From: Tepidiformaceae bacterium
GTDB lineage: Bacteria > Chloroflexota > Dehalococcoidia > Tepidiformales > Tepidiformaceae
DNA length: 64,000 bases
Reading direction: 5' to 3'
Assembly (NCBI GenBank): GCA_958295975.1
Contig: OY282446.1
Location: 248,001 to 312,000, forward strand
The position numbers were made by a program, and so were the translations under genes. A model generated the notes under the pieces. That model saw only the letters and a program-made list of their open reading frames with translations. It was not told where the DNA came from and made no database searches. How positions within the stretch are numbered: the first letter of the stretch is position 1; the number at the start of each line of letters is the position of its first letter. Positions 24,920 through 33,662 of the stretch are shown here, one piece after another.

Positions 24920-25890
24920 TCCGCGCCCTGCTCTCCGGCGGCGCGGCCTTCGTGCTCACGGTCGGGTTCGGCTGGCCGATGGTGGCCTACCTGCGCGCGC
25001 AGCGCACGGGCAAGGCCATCAGCGAGGATCAGCCCTCGTCGCACCTTGCGAAGGCGGGCACGCCCACCTTCGGCGGCCTCGTCATCTGGGTGCCCACGCT
25101 GATCGTGACCGCCGTGGCCGTGGACTGGCTGGAGCACCGCTCGATCCTGCTGCCGCTGGGCGTGATCGCGGCCACCGGGGCCATCGGCTTCATCGACGAC
25201 CTGGGCACGCTGCAGGAGCGCGTGGGGCTGCGCGGCGGGCTCAGCTGGCGGCTGAAGGTGGCGCTCCTCACGGTGCTCGCCGCCGTGGCCGCCTGGATTC
25301 TCTACGCGCAGCTCGACGTGGAGTCCGTGAACGTGCCCTGGCTGGGGCACTATCCCCTCGGCCCGGCCTACATGGCCATCGCCGTCGTCACCATCGTGGC
25401 CACCACGAGCGCGGTGGCGGTGACGGACGGGCTGGACACGCTGGCGGGGGGCACCACGCTCTTCGCCTTCGTGGCCTACGGCGTGATCGCCTTCGTGCAG
25501 GGGCAGGATTTCGTGGCCACCTTCGCCTTCATCATCGCGGGCGCGAACCTCGGCTTCCTCTGGTACAACGCCCACCCCGCGCGCGTCTTCATGGGCGACA
25601 CGGGCGCGCTCGCGCTGGGCGCCAGCCTCGCCGTGGTGGCGCTCATGACGGGCCACTGGCTGCTGCTGCCGCTGATCGGGCTGGCGTTCGTGGCCGAGGC
25701 CCTCAGCAACGTCATCCAGATCGCCTATTTCCGCCTGAGCGGGGGCGCGCGCGTCTTCCGCCGCGCCCCCCTGCACCACCACTTCGAGGAGCTGGGCTGG
25801 AGCGAGACCACGGTCGTCACCCGCTTCTGGATGGTCGGCATCGCGGCGGCCATGATCGGCGTCGCCCTCGCCCTGGCGGTCCCGGCGTGA
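24916..25890 (+). CDS. mraY: Phospho-MurNAc-pentapeptide transferase MraY
   Basis: This 324-residue, roughly ten-helix membrane enzyme makes lipid I by transferring phospho-MurNAc-pentapeptide to undecaprenyl phosphate. It contains SSHLAKAGTPTFGG (shorter than the usual HXXKXGTPTMGG), the DD pair in AIGFIDDLGTL, and VTDGLDTLAGG. It also has NLGFLWYNAHPARVFMGDTGALALG and the histidine loop RAPLHHHFEELGWSE. All are catalytic or metal-binding signatures of the family. It overlaps both neighbours by ATGA/GTGA. Confidence 0.97.
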   Translation: MIRALLSGGAAFVLTVGFGWPMVAYLRAQRTGKAISEDQPSSHLAKAGTPTFGGLVIWVPTLIVTAVAVDWLEHRSILLPLGVIAATGAIGFIDDLGTLQERVGLRGGLSWRLKVALLTVLAAVAAWILYAQLDVESVNVPWLGHYPLGPAYMAIAVVTIVATTSAVAVTDGLDTLAGGTTLFAFVAYGVIAFVQGQDFVATFAFIIAGANLGFLWYNAHPARVFMGDTGALALGASLAVVALMTGHWLLLPLIGLAFVAEALSNVIQIAYFRLSGGARVFRRAPLHHHFEELGWSETTVVTRFWMVGIAAAMIGVALALAVPA

Positions 25891-27296
25891 GGACGGCGAT
25901 GGCGGCGGAACGGCCGGCGGCGCTTCCGGAGATCGCGGGCGCGCGCGCGCTCGTCTACTCGCTCGGCATCGAGGGGCGCGACCTCGCGCGCTGGCTGCTG
26001 GCGCGCGGCGCCGCCGTGACCATGGCCGACAGCCGCGACGAGGCCCGCCTGGAGGCGGCGGGCGCGAAGGCCCCGGCGGGCGTCGAGCGCGTCGTCACGG
26101 GCGCGCTGCCCGCCCCCGACGGCTTCGACCTGCTGGCGGTCTCGCAGTCGGTGCTGCACACGCACGCCGGGCTGGCGCGGGCGCGCGAACTCGGCATCCC
26201 CGTGCTCTCGCAGCTGGCGCTGGCGCTGCGCCTCTGCCGCGGCCCCGTGACCGGCGTCACCGGGTCGAACGGCAAGTCGACGACGACGGCGATGGTGGGG
26301 GCCATGGCCGCCGCCGCCGCCGTCGATCACCTCGTCGGGGGCAACCTCGGCGGGGCGCTGCTCGACCGCATCGAAGCGGCCGGGCCGGAGACGCACGTCA
26401 TCCTCGAAATCAGCCACACGCAGCTGCAGTACACGGACCGCTCGCCCGCCATCGCCGCCATCACGAACGTCACGCCGAACCACCTCGACCAGTTCAGCTG
26501 GCCGGATTATGTGGACCTGAAGCGCGGCATCCTGCGCTTCCAGGACGCGGACGGCCTCGCCATCCTCAACGCCGACAACGAGACCAGTCGCGGGCTGCGC
26601 GCGGACGTGCGCGGGCGGCTGGCCGAGGTCTCGCTGGCAGGGCCGCCCGCGGGCTCGGGCGACGGCGCCTGGCTTGAGGACGGCGCCATCGTCGCGCGCC
26701 GCGACGGCGACGCCGTGGCCGTGGCCGCCGCGCGCGACCTGTCCGTGCGCGGGCGGCACAACCTCGCCAACGCCGTGCTCGCCGTGGCCGTGGCGCGGGG
26801 CATGGACCTGCCCACCGCGGCCATCGCGCGCGGCCTGCGCGATTTCCGCGGCCTGCCCCACCGCCTGCGCACGGTCGGGCGGGCGCGCGGCGCGATCTGG
26901 ATCGACGACAGCATCGCCACCTCGCCGGAACGCGCGGCGGCGGCGCTGGAGGCCGTGGACGAGCCCGTCGTGCTGCTGCTGGGCGGGCGCGAGAAGAACC
27001 TGCCCCGCGAGCGGCTGCGCGCCGCCGTGGCCGGACGCTGCCGCGCGGTCGTCTGCTTCGGCGAGGCGGCGGCGGACTTCGCGCAGGCGATGGCGGGCGC
27101 GGCGGAGACGGTCGCGCGCGTGGAGACGCTGGAGGAGGCGGTGGACGCCGCCGCCTCGCTGGCGCGCGCGGGCGACGCCGTGCTGCTTTCGCCCGCGGGT
27201 ACCAGCTTCGACGCCTACCCGCGCTTCGAGGCGCGGGGCGAGGCCTTCGCCGCCGCCGTGGCCGCGCTCGCGGACTTCGAGGAGGCGTCGCCATAG
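25887..27296 (+). CDS. murD: UDP-MurNAc-L-alanine:D-glutamate ligase MurD
   Basis: This 469-residue Mur ligase adds D-Glu to UDP-MurNAc-L-Ala. An N-terminal Rossmann-like domain (LVYSLGIEGRDLARWLLARGA) is followed by the ATP loop VTGVTGSNGKSTTTAMVGAM and GGNLGGALLDRI. ILEISHTQLQYTDRSPAIAAITNVTPNHLDQF and IDDSIATSPERAAAAL come next. The SSFQL motif common in MurD appears here as SHTQL. GTG 25887 overlaps the mraY stop (GTGA). Confidence 0.94.
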   Translation: MRTAMAAERPAALPEIAGARALVYSLGIEGRDLARWLLARGAAVTMADSRDEARLEAAGAKAPAGVERVVTGALPAPDGFDLLAVSQSVLHTHAGLARARELGIPVLSQLALALRLCRGPVTGVTGSNGKSTTTAMVGAMAAAAAVDHLVGGNLGGALLDRIEAAGPETHVILEISHTQLQYTDRSPAIAAITNVTPNHLDQFSWPDYVDLKRGILRFQDADGLAILNADNETSRGLRADVRGRLAEVSLAGPPAGSGDGAWLEDGAIVARRDGDAVAVAAARDLSVRGRHNLANAVLAVAVARGMDLPTAAIARGLRDFRGLPHRLRTVGRARGAIWIDDSIATSPERAAAALEAVDEPVVLLLGGREKNLPRERLRAAVAGRCRAVVCFGEAAADFAQAMAGAAETVARVETLEEAVDAAASLARAGDAVLLSPAGTSFDAYPRFEARGEAFAAAVAALADFEEASP

Positions 27297-27298
27297 CC

Positions 27299-28474
27299 AT
27301 GTCGCGCACCCGCCGCTGGGCCGCCGAGGGCCCCGATTACACGCTGCTGGCGCTGGTGGCCGCGCTCACCGTCACGGGCCTCGTGTTCGTCTACAGCGCG
27401 AGCTTCGTGATCGGCCTCGCGCAGTTCGGCGATTCGCACCGCTTCATCGTGCGGCAGGGGGCGTGGGCGCTGCTGGGGGCGGCGCTGCTGCTGACCATGC
27501 TGCGCTTCGACTACCACCGGCTGCGGCGGCTGGCGGCCCCGCTCATGGGCGTGACGCTGCTGCTCCTGCTGGCCGTGCTCGCGCTGGGGAACGAGGCGGG
27601 CGGCGCGCAGCGCTGGGTGAGCGCCGGGCCGCTCAGCTTCCAGCCCGCCGAGTTCGCCAAGCTCAGCGTCATCGTCTACCTGGCGGCTTGGCTCAGCTCG
27701 CGCGGGGAGAGCCTGCGCAGCTTCGAGCACGGGCTCGCGCCCTTCATCGTCATCATCAGCGCCATCGGCCTGCTGCTCATGCTGCAGCCCGATTTCGGCA
27801 CGACCGCCATCATCCTCGCCATCACGCTCACCATGTTCTGGGTGGCGGGCGCGACGCTCGTGCAGATGGGGGCGCTGCTGGTCTCGGGCACGGTGGTGGT
27901 GATCTCGCTGGCCCTCATCGAGGGCTACCGCATGGAGCGGCTGGCGGCCTTCTTCAACGCCGAGGCGGACCCCCTCGGGCACGGCTTCCAGACGCTGCAG
28001 TCGCTCATCGCGCTGGGCAACGGCGGGGTCACGGGGCTGGGGCTGGGCGCGAGCCGCGGCAAGTTCTTCTACGTGCCCGAAAGCCACACGGACGGCATCT
28101 TCGCCATCATCGGCGAGGAGCTGGGCATCGTCGCCACGGGGGCGGTGCTGCTGCTGTTCGTGACGCTCATGCTGCGCGGCTACCAGGTGGCGCGGCGCGC
28201 GCCCGATCAGTTCGGCTTCCTGCTGGCCACCGGCATCACCACCTGGCTGACGGTGCAGGCGCTGGTGAACATCGGCGGCATCACGCGCGTGATCCCGCTC
28301 ACGGGCGTGCCCCTGCCCTTCCTCAGCTATGGCGGCAGCGCCCTCGCCGCCGTGATGCTGGCGGCGGGCGTGCTGGCGGGCATCTCCCGCCACGCGAAGG
28401 TGCGCGAGTCCAGGCGCGAGGCGGCCCGCGAGGAACGGCAAGGCGCGCGCGTCGCCGGGGAGGCGCGGCGATGA
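27299..28474 (+). CDS. ftsW: Lipid II polymerase FtsW (SEDS family)
   Basis: This 391-residue SEDS glycosyltransferase polymerises lipid II at the septum together with FtsI. About ten transmembrane helices are predicted. Family motifs include GGAQRWVSAGPLSFQPAEFAKL and LLMLQPDFGTTAI. The extracellular loop GHGFQTLQSLIALGNGG with GLGASRGKFFYVPESHTDGIFAIIGEELG and the terminal TGVPLPFLSYGGSAL are also present. The C-terminus is a basic cytoplasmic tail. It begins 2 nt after murD and overlaps murG (ATGA). Confidence 0.96.
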   Translation: MSRTRRWAAEGPDYTLLALVAALTVTGLVFVYSASFVIGLAQFGDSHRFIVRQGAWALLGAALLLTMLRFDYHRLRRLAAPLMGVTLLLLLAVLALGNEAGGAQRWVSAGPLSFQPAEFAKLSVIVYLAAWLSSRGESLRSFEHGLAPFIVIISAIGLLLMLQPDFGTTAIILAITLTMFWVAGATLVQMGALLVSGTVVVISLALIEGYRMERLAAFFNAEADPLGHGFQTLQSLIALGNGGVTGLGLGASRGKFFYVPESHTDGIFAIIGEELGIVATGAVLLLFVTLMLRGYQVARRAPDQFGFLLATGITTWLTVQALVNIGGITRVIPLTGVPLPFLSYGGSALAAVMLAAGVLAGISRHAKVRESRREAAREERQGARVAGEARR

Positions 28475-29553
28475 GGGTCGCGCTGGCGGCGGGCGGAACG
28501 GCGGGCCACGTCTACCCCGCGCTGGCCACGCTGGCGGCGCTGCAGGCCGCGAACGGGCCCGTGGAGGCGTGCTTCCTCGGGCCCGACGATCGCGGCGAGC
28601 GCGCCCTCGTGCGCGGCCACGGCATCCCCTTCGAGGCCGTGCCCGCCGCGGCCCTGCGCGACCGCTCCACCCTGGCGCTGGCCCGCGGCCTCGCGCGCAC
28701 GGCCATCGGCGTGGTTCCGGCCCTGCGCGCGCTGCGGCGTTTCCGCCCCGACGTCGTGCTCAGCACGGGGGGCTACGGCAGCTTCCCGCCGAGCGTGGCC
28801 GCGCGCCTGCTGCGTCTGCCGCTGGTGGTGTTCGCGCCCGACGTCGAGCCCGGCGTGGCGGTGCGCGCGGAGGCCCGCCTGGCCACGCGCGTCGCCGCCG
28901 CCACGGAGGCGGCGCTGGCGGCGCTGCCCGGGGGCGGCGTCGTGAGCGGCTACCCCGTGCGCGCGGATTTCGCCGTGGGCCGCGCCGAGGCCCGCGCGGC
29001 GCTGGGCTGGGACGCGGACGAGCCCGTGCTGCTGGTGGCGGGCGCGACGCAGGGCGCGCAAGCGATCAACGAGGCCCTCTGGCGCGCCCTCCCGCGGCTC
29101 TGCGAGGCCGCGCGCGTCGCCCACCTCACGGGCAAGGCCGCGATCACGGAGGCCATGGCCGCGCGCGCCGCCCTGCCCGAGCGGCTGCGCCAGCGCTACC
29201 GGCCCGACGCCTTCCGCGCCGACCTGCCCGCCATGATGGCCGCCGCCGACCTGGCCGTCATGCGCGCGGGCGCGAGCGTCCTCGGCGAACTGCCCGCGGC
29301 GGGGCTGCCCGCGCTGCTCGTGCCGGGCGCGTTCGCGGGCGGCCACCAGCGCGGGAACGCGCGCTGGCTGGCCGGACGCGGGGCCGCCGCCATCGTCGAG
29401 GAAGCGGAACTGGAGACGATCGAGGCGCGCATCCTCGAGCTGCTGAACGACGGCGCGGCGCGCGCGGCCATGGCCGCGGCGGCGCGCGCGGCGGGCGACG
29501 CCGGCGGGGCCGCGCGGCTGGCCGCCATCCTGCGCGAGGCGGCGGCGCGATGA
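28471..29553 (+). CDS. murG: UDP-GlcNAc:lipid I N-acetylglucosaminyltransferase MurG
   Basis: This 360-residue GT-B enzyme adds GlcNAc to lipid I to form lipid II at the inner face of the membrane. It has the N-terminal ALAAGGTAGHVYPALATLAAL loop, PDVVLSTGGYGSFPPSVAA, AGATQGAQAIN (GGSQGA in most species) and FRADLPAMMAAADLAVMRAGA. The donor-site loop AFAGGHQRGNARWLA is also present. HEQN before the PG motif is replaced by FAPDVEPG, a deviation at the acceptor side. It overlaps both neighbours by ATGA. Confidence 0.95.
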   Translation: MRVALAAGGTAGHVYPALATLAALQAANGPVEACFLGPDDRGERALVRGHGIPFEAVPAAALRDRSTLALARGLARTAIGVVPALRALRRFRPDVVLSTGGYGSFPPSVAARLLRLPLVVFAPDVEPGVAVRAEARLATRVAAATEAALAALPGGGVVSGYPVRADFAVGRAEARAALGWDADEPVLLVAGATQGAQAINEALWRALPRLCEAARVAHLTGKAAITEAMAARAALPERLRQRYRPDAFRADLPAMMAAADLAVMRAGASVLGELPAAGLPALLVPGAFAGGHQRGNARWLAGRGAAAIVEEAELETIEARILELLNDGAARAAMAAAARAAGDAGGAARLAAILREAAAR

Positions 29554-30920
29554 ACGGCCTGCGCGGACCCGTGCACCTCGTGGGCGTGGGCGGCATGCAC
29601 ATGTCGGCCATCGCGCAGCTGCTGCACGAGCGCGGCGAGCGCGTGAGCGGCAGCGACCTCGAACCCTCGGCCTTCACCGAGCGCCTGCGGGCGCTGGGCG
29701 TGACCGTGTTCCCGGCGCACGACGCCGCCAACCTCGGCGAGGCGCGCTGCGTGGTGGCCACGGCGGCGGCGCGCGCGGACAACCCCGAGCTCGTGGAGGC
29801 CCGCCGCCGCGGCCTGCCCGTGCTGGGCCGCCCCGAGGCGGTGGCCGCGCTCATGGCCGGCAGGCGCGTCGTGGCCGTGGCCGGCTCGCACGGCAAGACG
29901 ACGACCACCAGCCTCATCGCCTTCATCCTCCACGAGGCCGGACGCGCGCCCATGTATCTGATCGGCGGGGAAAGCCGCGACCTCGGCGGCAACGCCTCCT
30001 GGGGCGGCGCCGGCGGCCCCTGCGTGGTCGAGGCCGACGAGTACCAGCGCGCCTTCCACGCCTACGACCCCGACGTGGCCGTGATCACGAACGTCGACGC
30101 CGACCACCTCGACCTGTACGGCACGCGCGAGGCGTACGAGGAGGCCTTCGCCGTGTTCGCGCGCCGCACGCGGGCGGGCGGGCGCCTGCTCGTCTGCGCC
30201 GACGATCCCGGCGCGGCGCGCGTGGCCGCGGCAGTCGGGCGGTCCGCGCCGGTGGAGACGTACGGCCTCGCCGAGGGCAGCGACTGGCAGGCCGCCGACG
30301 TGGCGCTGGGCGAGGACGGCGCGGCCTTCACGGTGAAGCGCGCGGGCGAGCCCCTCGGCGGGCTGGCCATCGCCACGCCGGGGCGGCACGCCGTGCGGAA
30401 CGCCCTCGCGGCGGCGGCGGTGTGCCTCGGCGAGGGCGCGTCCTTCGGGACCGTGCGCGACGCCGCGGCGCGCTTCCGCGGCGCGAAGCGGCGCTTCGAA
30501 TGCGTGGGCGAGGCGGGCGGCGTGCTCGTCATCGACGACTACGCGCACCATCCGGGCGAGGTGCGCGCGCCCATCGAGACGGCGCTGGCGCGCTTCCCCG
30601 GTCGGCGCCTGATCGCCATCCACCAGCCCCACACCTACAGCCGCATCGCCTACCTCTGGGAGGACTGGCTGACCTGCTGGGAGGGGCTCGACGCGCTCAT
30701 CGTGCAGGAGACCTACGCCGCCCGCGAAAGGCCGGAGGAAGGGCGCTCGGCGCGCGACCTGGCCGGAGCCATCGTCCGCCCGCGCGCCGTCTACGCCCCC
30801 GACGCGGCGGCGGCGGCGGAACGGGCGGCGGCGCTGGCGCGGCCCGGCGACGTGGCGCTCACGCTCGGCGCGGGCGACGTGCACAAGACGGGCCCGCTGC
30901 TGCTGGAGCGACTGCGATGA
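29550..30920 (+). CDS. murC: UDP-MurNAc:L-alanine ligase MurC
   Basis: This 456-residue Mur ligase adds the first L-Ala to UDP-MurNAc. It begins with the MurC nucleotide loop VHLVGVGGMHMSAIAQLL, followed by the ATP loop VAVAGSHGKTTTTSLIAFIL. It also has CVVEADEYQRAFHAYDPDVAVITNVDADHLD, RRFECVGEAGGVLVIDDYAHHP and IAIHQPHTYSRI. The later YAARERPEEGRSARDL segment is typical. It is coupled to murG and murB by ATGA overlaps. Confidence 0.96.
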   Translation: MNGLRGPVHLVGVGGMHMSAIAQLLHERGERVSGSDLEPSAFTERLRALGVTVFPAHDAANLGEARCVVATAAARADNPELVEARRRGLPVLGRPEAVAALMAGRRVVAVAGSHGKTTTTSLIAFILHEAGRAPMYLIGGESRDLGGNASWGGAGGPCVVEADEYQRAFHAYDPDVAVITNVDADHLDLYGTREAYEEAFAVFARRTRAGGRLLVCADDPGAARVAAAVGRSAPVETYGLAEGSDWQAADVALGEDGAAFTVKRAGEPLGGLAIATPGRHAVRNALAAAAVCLGEGASFGTVRDAAARFRGAKRRFECVGEAGGVLVIDDYAHHPGEVRAPIETALARFPGRRLIAIHQPHTYSRIAYLWEDWLTCWEGLDALIVQETYAARERPEEGRSARDLAGAIVRPRAVYAPDAAAAAERAAALARPGDVALTLGAGDVHKTGPLLLERLR

Positions 30921-31831
30921 CGGCGCGCGGGCGGCTGGCGGCGGCGCTGGCGGAGGCGGGCGAGGTGCGCGCGGACGAGCCCATGGCGCGCCACACCACC
31001 TTCGGCGTGGGCGGCCCCGCCGACCTCTACGTGACGGTGCGCGGGGCGGAGGCGCTGGCGCGGGCGGCGCGGCTGGCCGCCGGGGCCGGGGCGGGCCCCT
31101 TCATCCTCGGCAGCGGCAGCAACGTCGTCGTGGCCGACGGCGGCATCCGCGGCTGCGTCATCGACAACCGCGCCCGCGCCGAGCGCGCCGACGGCCTCCG
31201 CTACCGCGTGGAGAGCGGCGCCAGCTTCGCGGGCTTCGCGCGGCGCATGTGCCGCGCGGGCGCGGCCGGGCTCGCCTGGGCGGTCGGCATCCCCGGCACG
31301 CTGGGCGGCGCCGTCGTCTACAACGCGGGGGCCTACGGCGGCTGCCTCGCCGACGTGCTCACGCGCGTGCGCCTGCTCGACCCCGCGGGCGGCGGCGAGG
31401 CGGGCTGGCGCGACGCCGCCGAACTCAGCCTCGCCTATCGCGGCAGCGCCTTCACGCGCGGCGCGCTCGCGGGCCTCGTCGCGCTGGAGGCGGAGCTGGC
31501 GCTGGAGGCGGGCGACGCCGCCGCCCTGCTGGCCGAGGCGGGCGGCTACGACCGCCGCCGTCTGGCCGCGCAGCCGCGCGGGCGCAACGCGGGCTCCCTG
31601 TTCAAGAACCCCCCCGATGCGCCCGCCTGGAAGCTGATCGAGTCCGTGGGCCTGCGCGGGGAGCGCCGCGGCGACGCCGCCATCAGCGAGCGGCACGCCA
31701 ACTTCTTCGTGAACCTCGGGCAGGCGCGCGCGGACGACGTGCGCGGGCTGGCGGAAGAGGCCGAGCGCCGCGTGTTCGAGCGCCACGGCGTGCGCCTCGA
31801 GCGCGAGGTCGGCTTCGTGGGGGCGTGGTGA
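30917..31831 (+). CDS. murB: UDP-N-acetylenolpyruvoylglucosamine reductase MurB
   Basis: This 304-residue FAD enzyme reduces UDP-GlcNAc-enolpyruvate to UDP-MurNAc with NADPH. It has HTTFGVGGPADLYV, the FAD loop ILGSGSNVVVADGGIRG, AVGIPGTLGGAVVYNAGAYGG and YRGSAFTRG. GRNAGSLFKNP carries the catalytic Ser, and ISERHANFFVNLGQA carries the active-site Glu region. The lengths and loops fit the shorter type II enzymes. It overlaps murC by ATGA and ddl by TGATG. Confidence 0.96.
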   Translation: MTARGRLAAALAEAGEVRADEPMARHTTFGVGGPADLYVTVRGAEALARAARLAAGAGAGPFILGSGSNVVVADGGIRGCVIDNRARAERADGLRYRVESGASFAGFARRMCRAGAAGLAWAVGIPGTLGGAVVYNAGAYGGCLADVLTRVRLLDPAGGGEAGWRDAAELSLAYRGSAFTRGALAGLVALEAELALEAGDAAALLAEAGGYDRRRLAAQPRGRNAGSLFKNPPDAPAWKLIESVGLRGERRGDAAISERHANFFVNLGQARADDVRGLAEEAERRVFERHGVRLEREVGFVGAW

Positions 31832-32883
31832 TGGCGAGGCGGCGGGTGGCGGTCGTGTTCGGCGGGCGCTCGGGCGAGCACGAGGTGAGCGTGCGCAGCG
31901 CCCGCGGCGTCATCGCCGCGCTCGACCGCGAGCGCTGGGCGCCGCTTCCGCTGGGCGTGACGCGCGCGGGCGCGTGGCTGACGGCGGCGGAAACGCGCGC
32001 GGCCCTCGCCGGCGACGCCGCCGCGCTCACGGAGGGCGGCGCGCCGCTGGCGACGGGCGCGGCGCTGGCCGAGCTGGCCGCCTGCGACGCCGTCTTCCCC
32101 CTCATCCACGGGCGCTACGGCGAGGACGGCTCCCTGCAGGGCCTGCTCGACCTGCTCGACCTGCCCTACGCGGGCGCGGGCGTGGCCGCCAGCGCCGTGG
32201 GCATGGACAAGGCGCTGCAGAAGGCGCTGTTCACCGAGGCTGGAATCCCCGTCGCGCGTTATGTCGTGCTTCACGGCCACGAGATCGCGCGCGACGGCGA
32301 GCGGGCGCGGCGCTTCGTCGAGGACGAAATCGGCTACCCCTGCTTCGTCAAGCCCGCCAACGGCGGCTCCAGCATCGGCATCACGCGCGCGGCCTCGCGC
32401 GAGGACCTGGGCGGGGCCTTCGCCGCCGCCCTGCGCCACGACGCCAGGATTCTGGCGGAACGGGCCCTCGGCGGGCGCGAGATCGAGTGCGCCGTGCTGG
32501 GGAACGAGACGCCCGAGGCCGCCGCCGTGGTCGGCGAGATCGCGCCCGACCGCGCCTTCTACGACTACGAGAGCAAGTACGCGGCCGATTCGCGCACGGC
32601 CCTGCACGTGCCCGCGCGGATCGACGGGGCCGCCGCCGCGCGCGTGCGCGCCTGCGCCGAGCGCATGTACCGCGCCCTCGGCTGCGAGGGTTACGCGCGC
32701 GTCGACTTCTTCGTGGACGCGGACGGCGCCGTGACGGGCAGCGAGGTGAACACCATCCCCGGCTTCACCAGCATCAGCATGTTCCCGAAGCTGTGGGAGG
32801 CGAGCGGCCTGGCCTACCCCGACCTGCTCACGCGCATCCTCGACCTCGCGCTCGCGCGGCGCGAACGGGAGGCGGCGCGATGA
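31831..32883 (+). CDS. ddl: D-alanine-D-alanine ligase
   Basis: This 350-residue ATP-grasp enzyme makes the D-Ala-D-Ala dipeptide used by MurF. Motifs are VVFGGRSGEHEVSVRSA, FPLIHGRYGEDGSLQGLLDLLDLPYAG, YPCFVKPANGGSSIGI, FYDYESKYA and VDFFVDADGAVTGSEVNTIPGFTSISMFPKLWEASG. The Tyr/Lys positions suit D-Ala rather than D-lactate specificity, though I cannot prove this. It overlaps murB by one base and ftsQ by ATGA. Confidence 0.97.
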   Translation: MARRRVAVVFGGRSGEHEVSVRSARGVIAALDRERWAPLPLGVTRAGAWLTAAETRAALAGDAAALTEGGAPLATGAALAELAACDAVFPLIHGRYGEDGSLQGLLDLLDLPYAGAGVAASAVGMDKALQKALFTEAGIPVARYVVLHGHEIARDGERARRFVEDEIGYPCFVKPANGGSSIGITRAASREDLGGAFAAALRHDARILAERALGGREIECAVLGNETPEAAAVVGEIAPDRAFYDYESKYAADSRTALHVPARIDGAAAARVRACAERMYRALGCEGYARVDFFVDADGAVTGSEVNTIPGFTSISMFPKLWEASGLAYPDLLTRILDLALARREREAAR

Positions 32884-33662
32884 GCCGGCGGCGCGAGGAG
32901 ATGGTGGGCGCGGTCGGCGGCGAGGGCCGTCCCCGGCGGGAGCGCGCGACGCCGCCCCGGCCCGGGGCCGCGCGCCGCCGCTGGCTGTCGCTCATCGCCG
33001 GGGCCGCCATCTTCGCGCTCGTGGTGGGGGGCGGCGTCTGGGCCTGGCAGTCGCTGCTGCGCGTGCGGCACGTCGAGGTGGCGGGGGCGACCGCGGAGGA
33101 GCCCGTGCGCGCGCTGCTCGACCTGCACGGCGAAAGCATGTTCACGGCCAACCTGGACGCCCCCGAAGCGGCCATCGCGGCGCTGCCGCGGTTCGCCTCC
33201 GCGCGCATCGAGCGGCACTGGCCCGACACCCTGCGCGTCACCGTCACGGAGCGCCGCCCGTGGGGCTCGTGGGAGCAGGCGGGGCAGCGCTACACCATCG
33301 ACCGCGAGGGCGTGGTGCTGGGGCACGCGCCCGCGCCCGCGGACTCGGTGACGATCGTGAGCAACGAGTCCTACGCCCTGCGCGCGGGCGACCGCGTCGA
33401 CCCGCAGGCGGTGGACGTGGCCGCCGGCATCGGGGAGCGGCTGCCGCGGGCGCTGGGCACGCGCGCCGTGGAGGTGACCTACGCGCCCGCGGAGGGCGTG
33501 CGCGTGCGCACCGCCGACGGCCAGACCGCGCTGCTCGGGGGATCGAGCGGCATCGACTACAAGCTCGCCGTCTGGGCCCGGCTCAGCCGGGAAGCGGCGG
33601 CGAGGGAGATCGCCTACTCCGTCATCGACCTGCGATTCGGGGACCGTCCGGTCCTGCGATGA
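32880..33662 (+). CDS. ftsQ: Cell division protein FtsQ/DivIB
   Basis: A 260-residue bitopic membrane protein. A basic N-terminal cytoplasmic region is followed by one transmembrane helix (WLSLIAGAAIFALVVGGGVWAW). The POTRA domain then begins RVRHVEVAGATAEEPVRALLDLHGESMFTANLDAPEAAIAALPRFASARIERHWPDTLRVTVTER, and an FtsQ beta domain follows. FtsQ connects FtsL/FtsB to the rest of the divisome. It overlaps ddl and ftsA by ATGA. Confidence 0.92.
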   Translation: MSRRREEMVGAVGGEGRPRRERATPPRPGAARRRWLSLIAGAAIFALVVGGGVWAWQSLLRVRHVEVAGATAEEPVRALLDLHGESMFTANLDAPEAAIAALPRFASARIERHWPDTLRVTVTERRPWGSWEQAGQRYTIDREGVVLGHAPAPADSVTIVSNESYALRAGDRVDPQAVDVAAGIGERLPRALGTRAVEVTYAPAEGVRVRTADGQTALLGGSSGIDYKLAVWARLSREAAAREIAYSVIDLRFGDRPVLR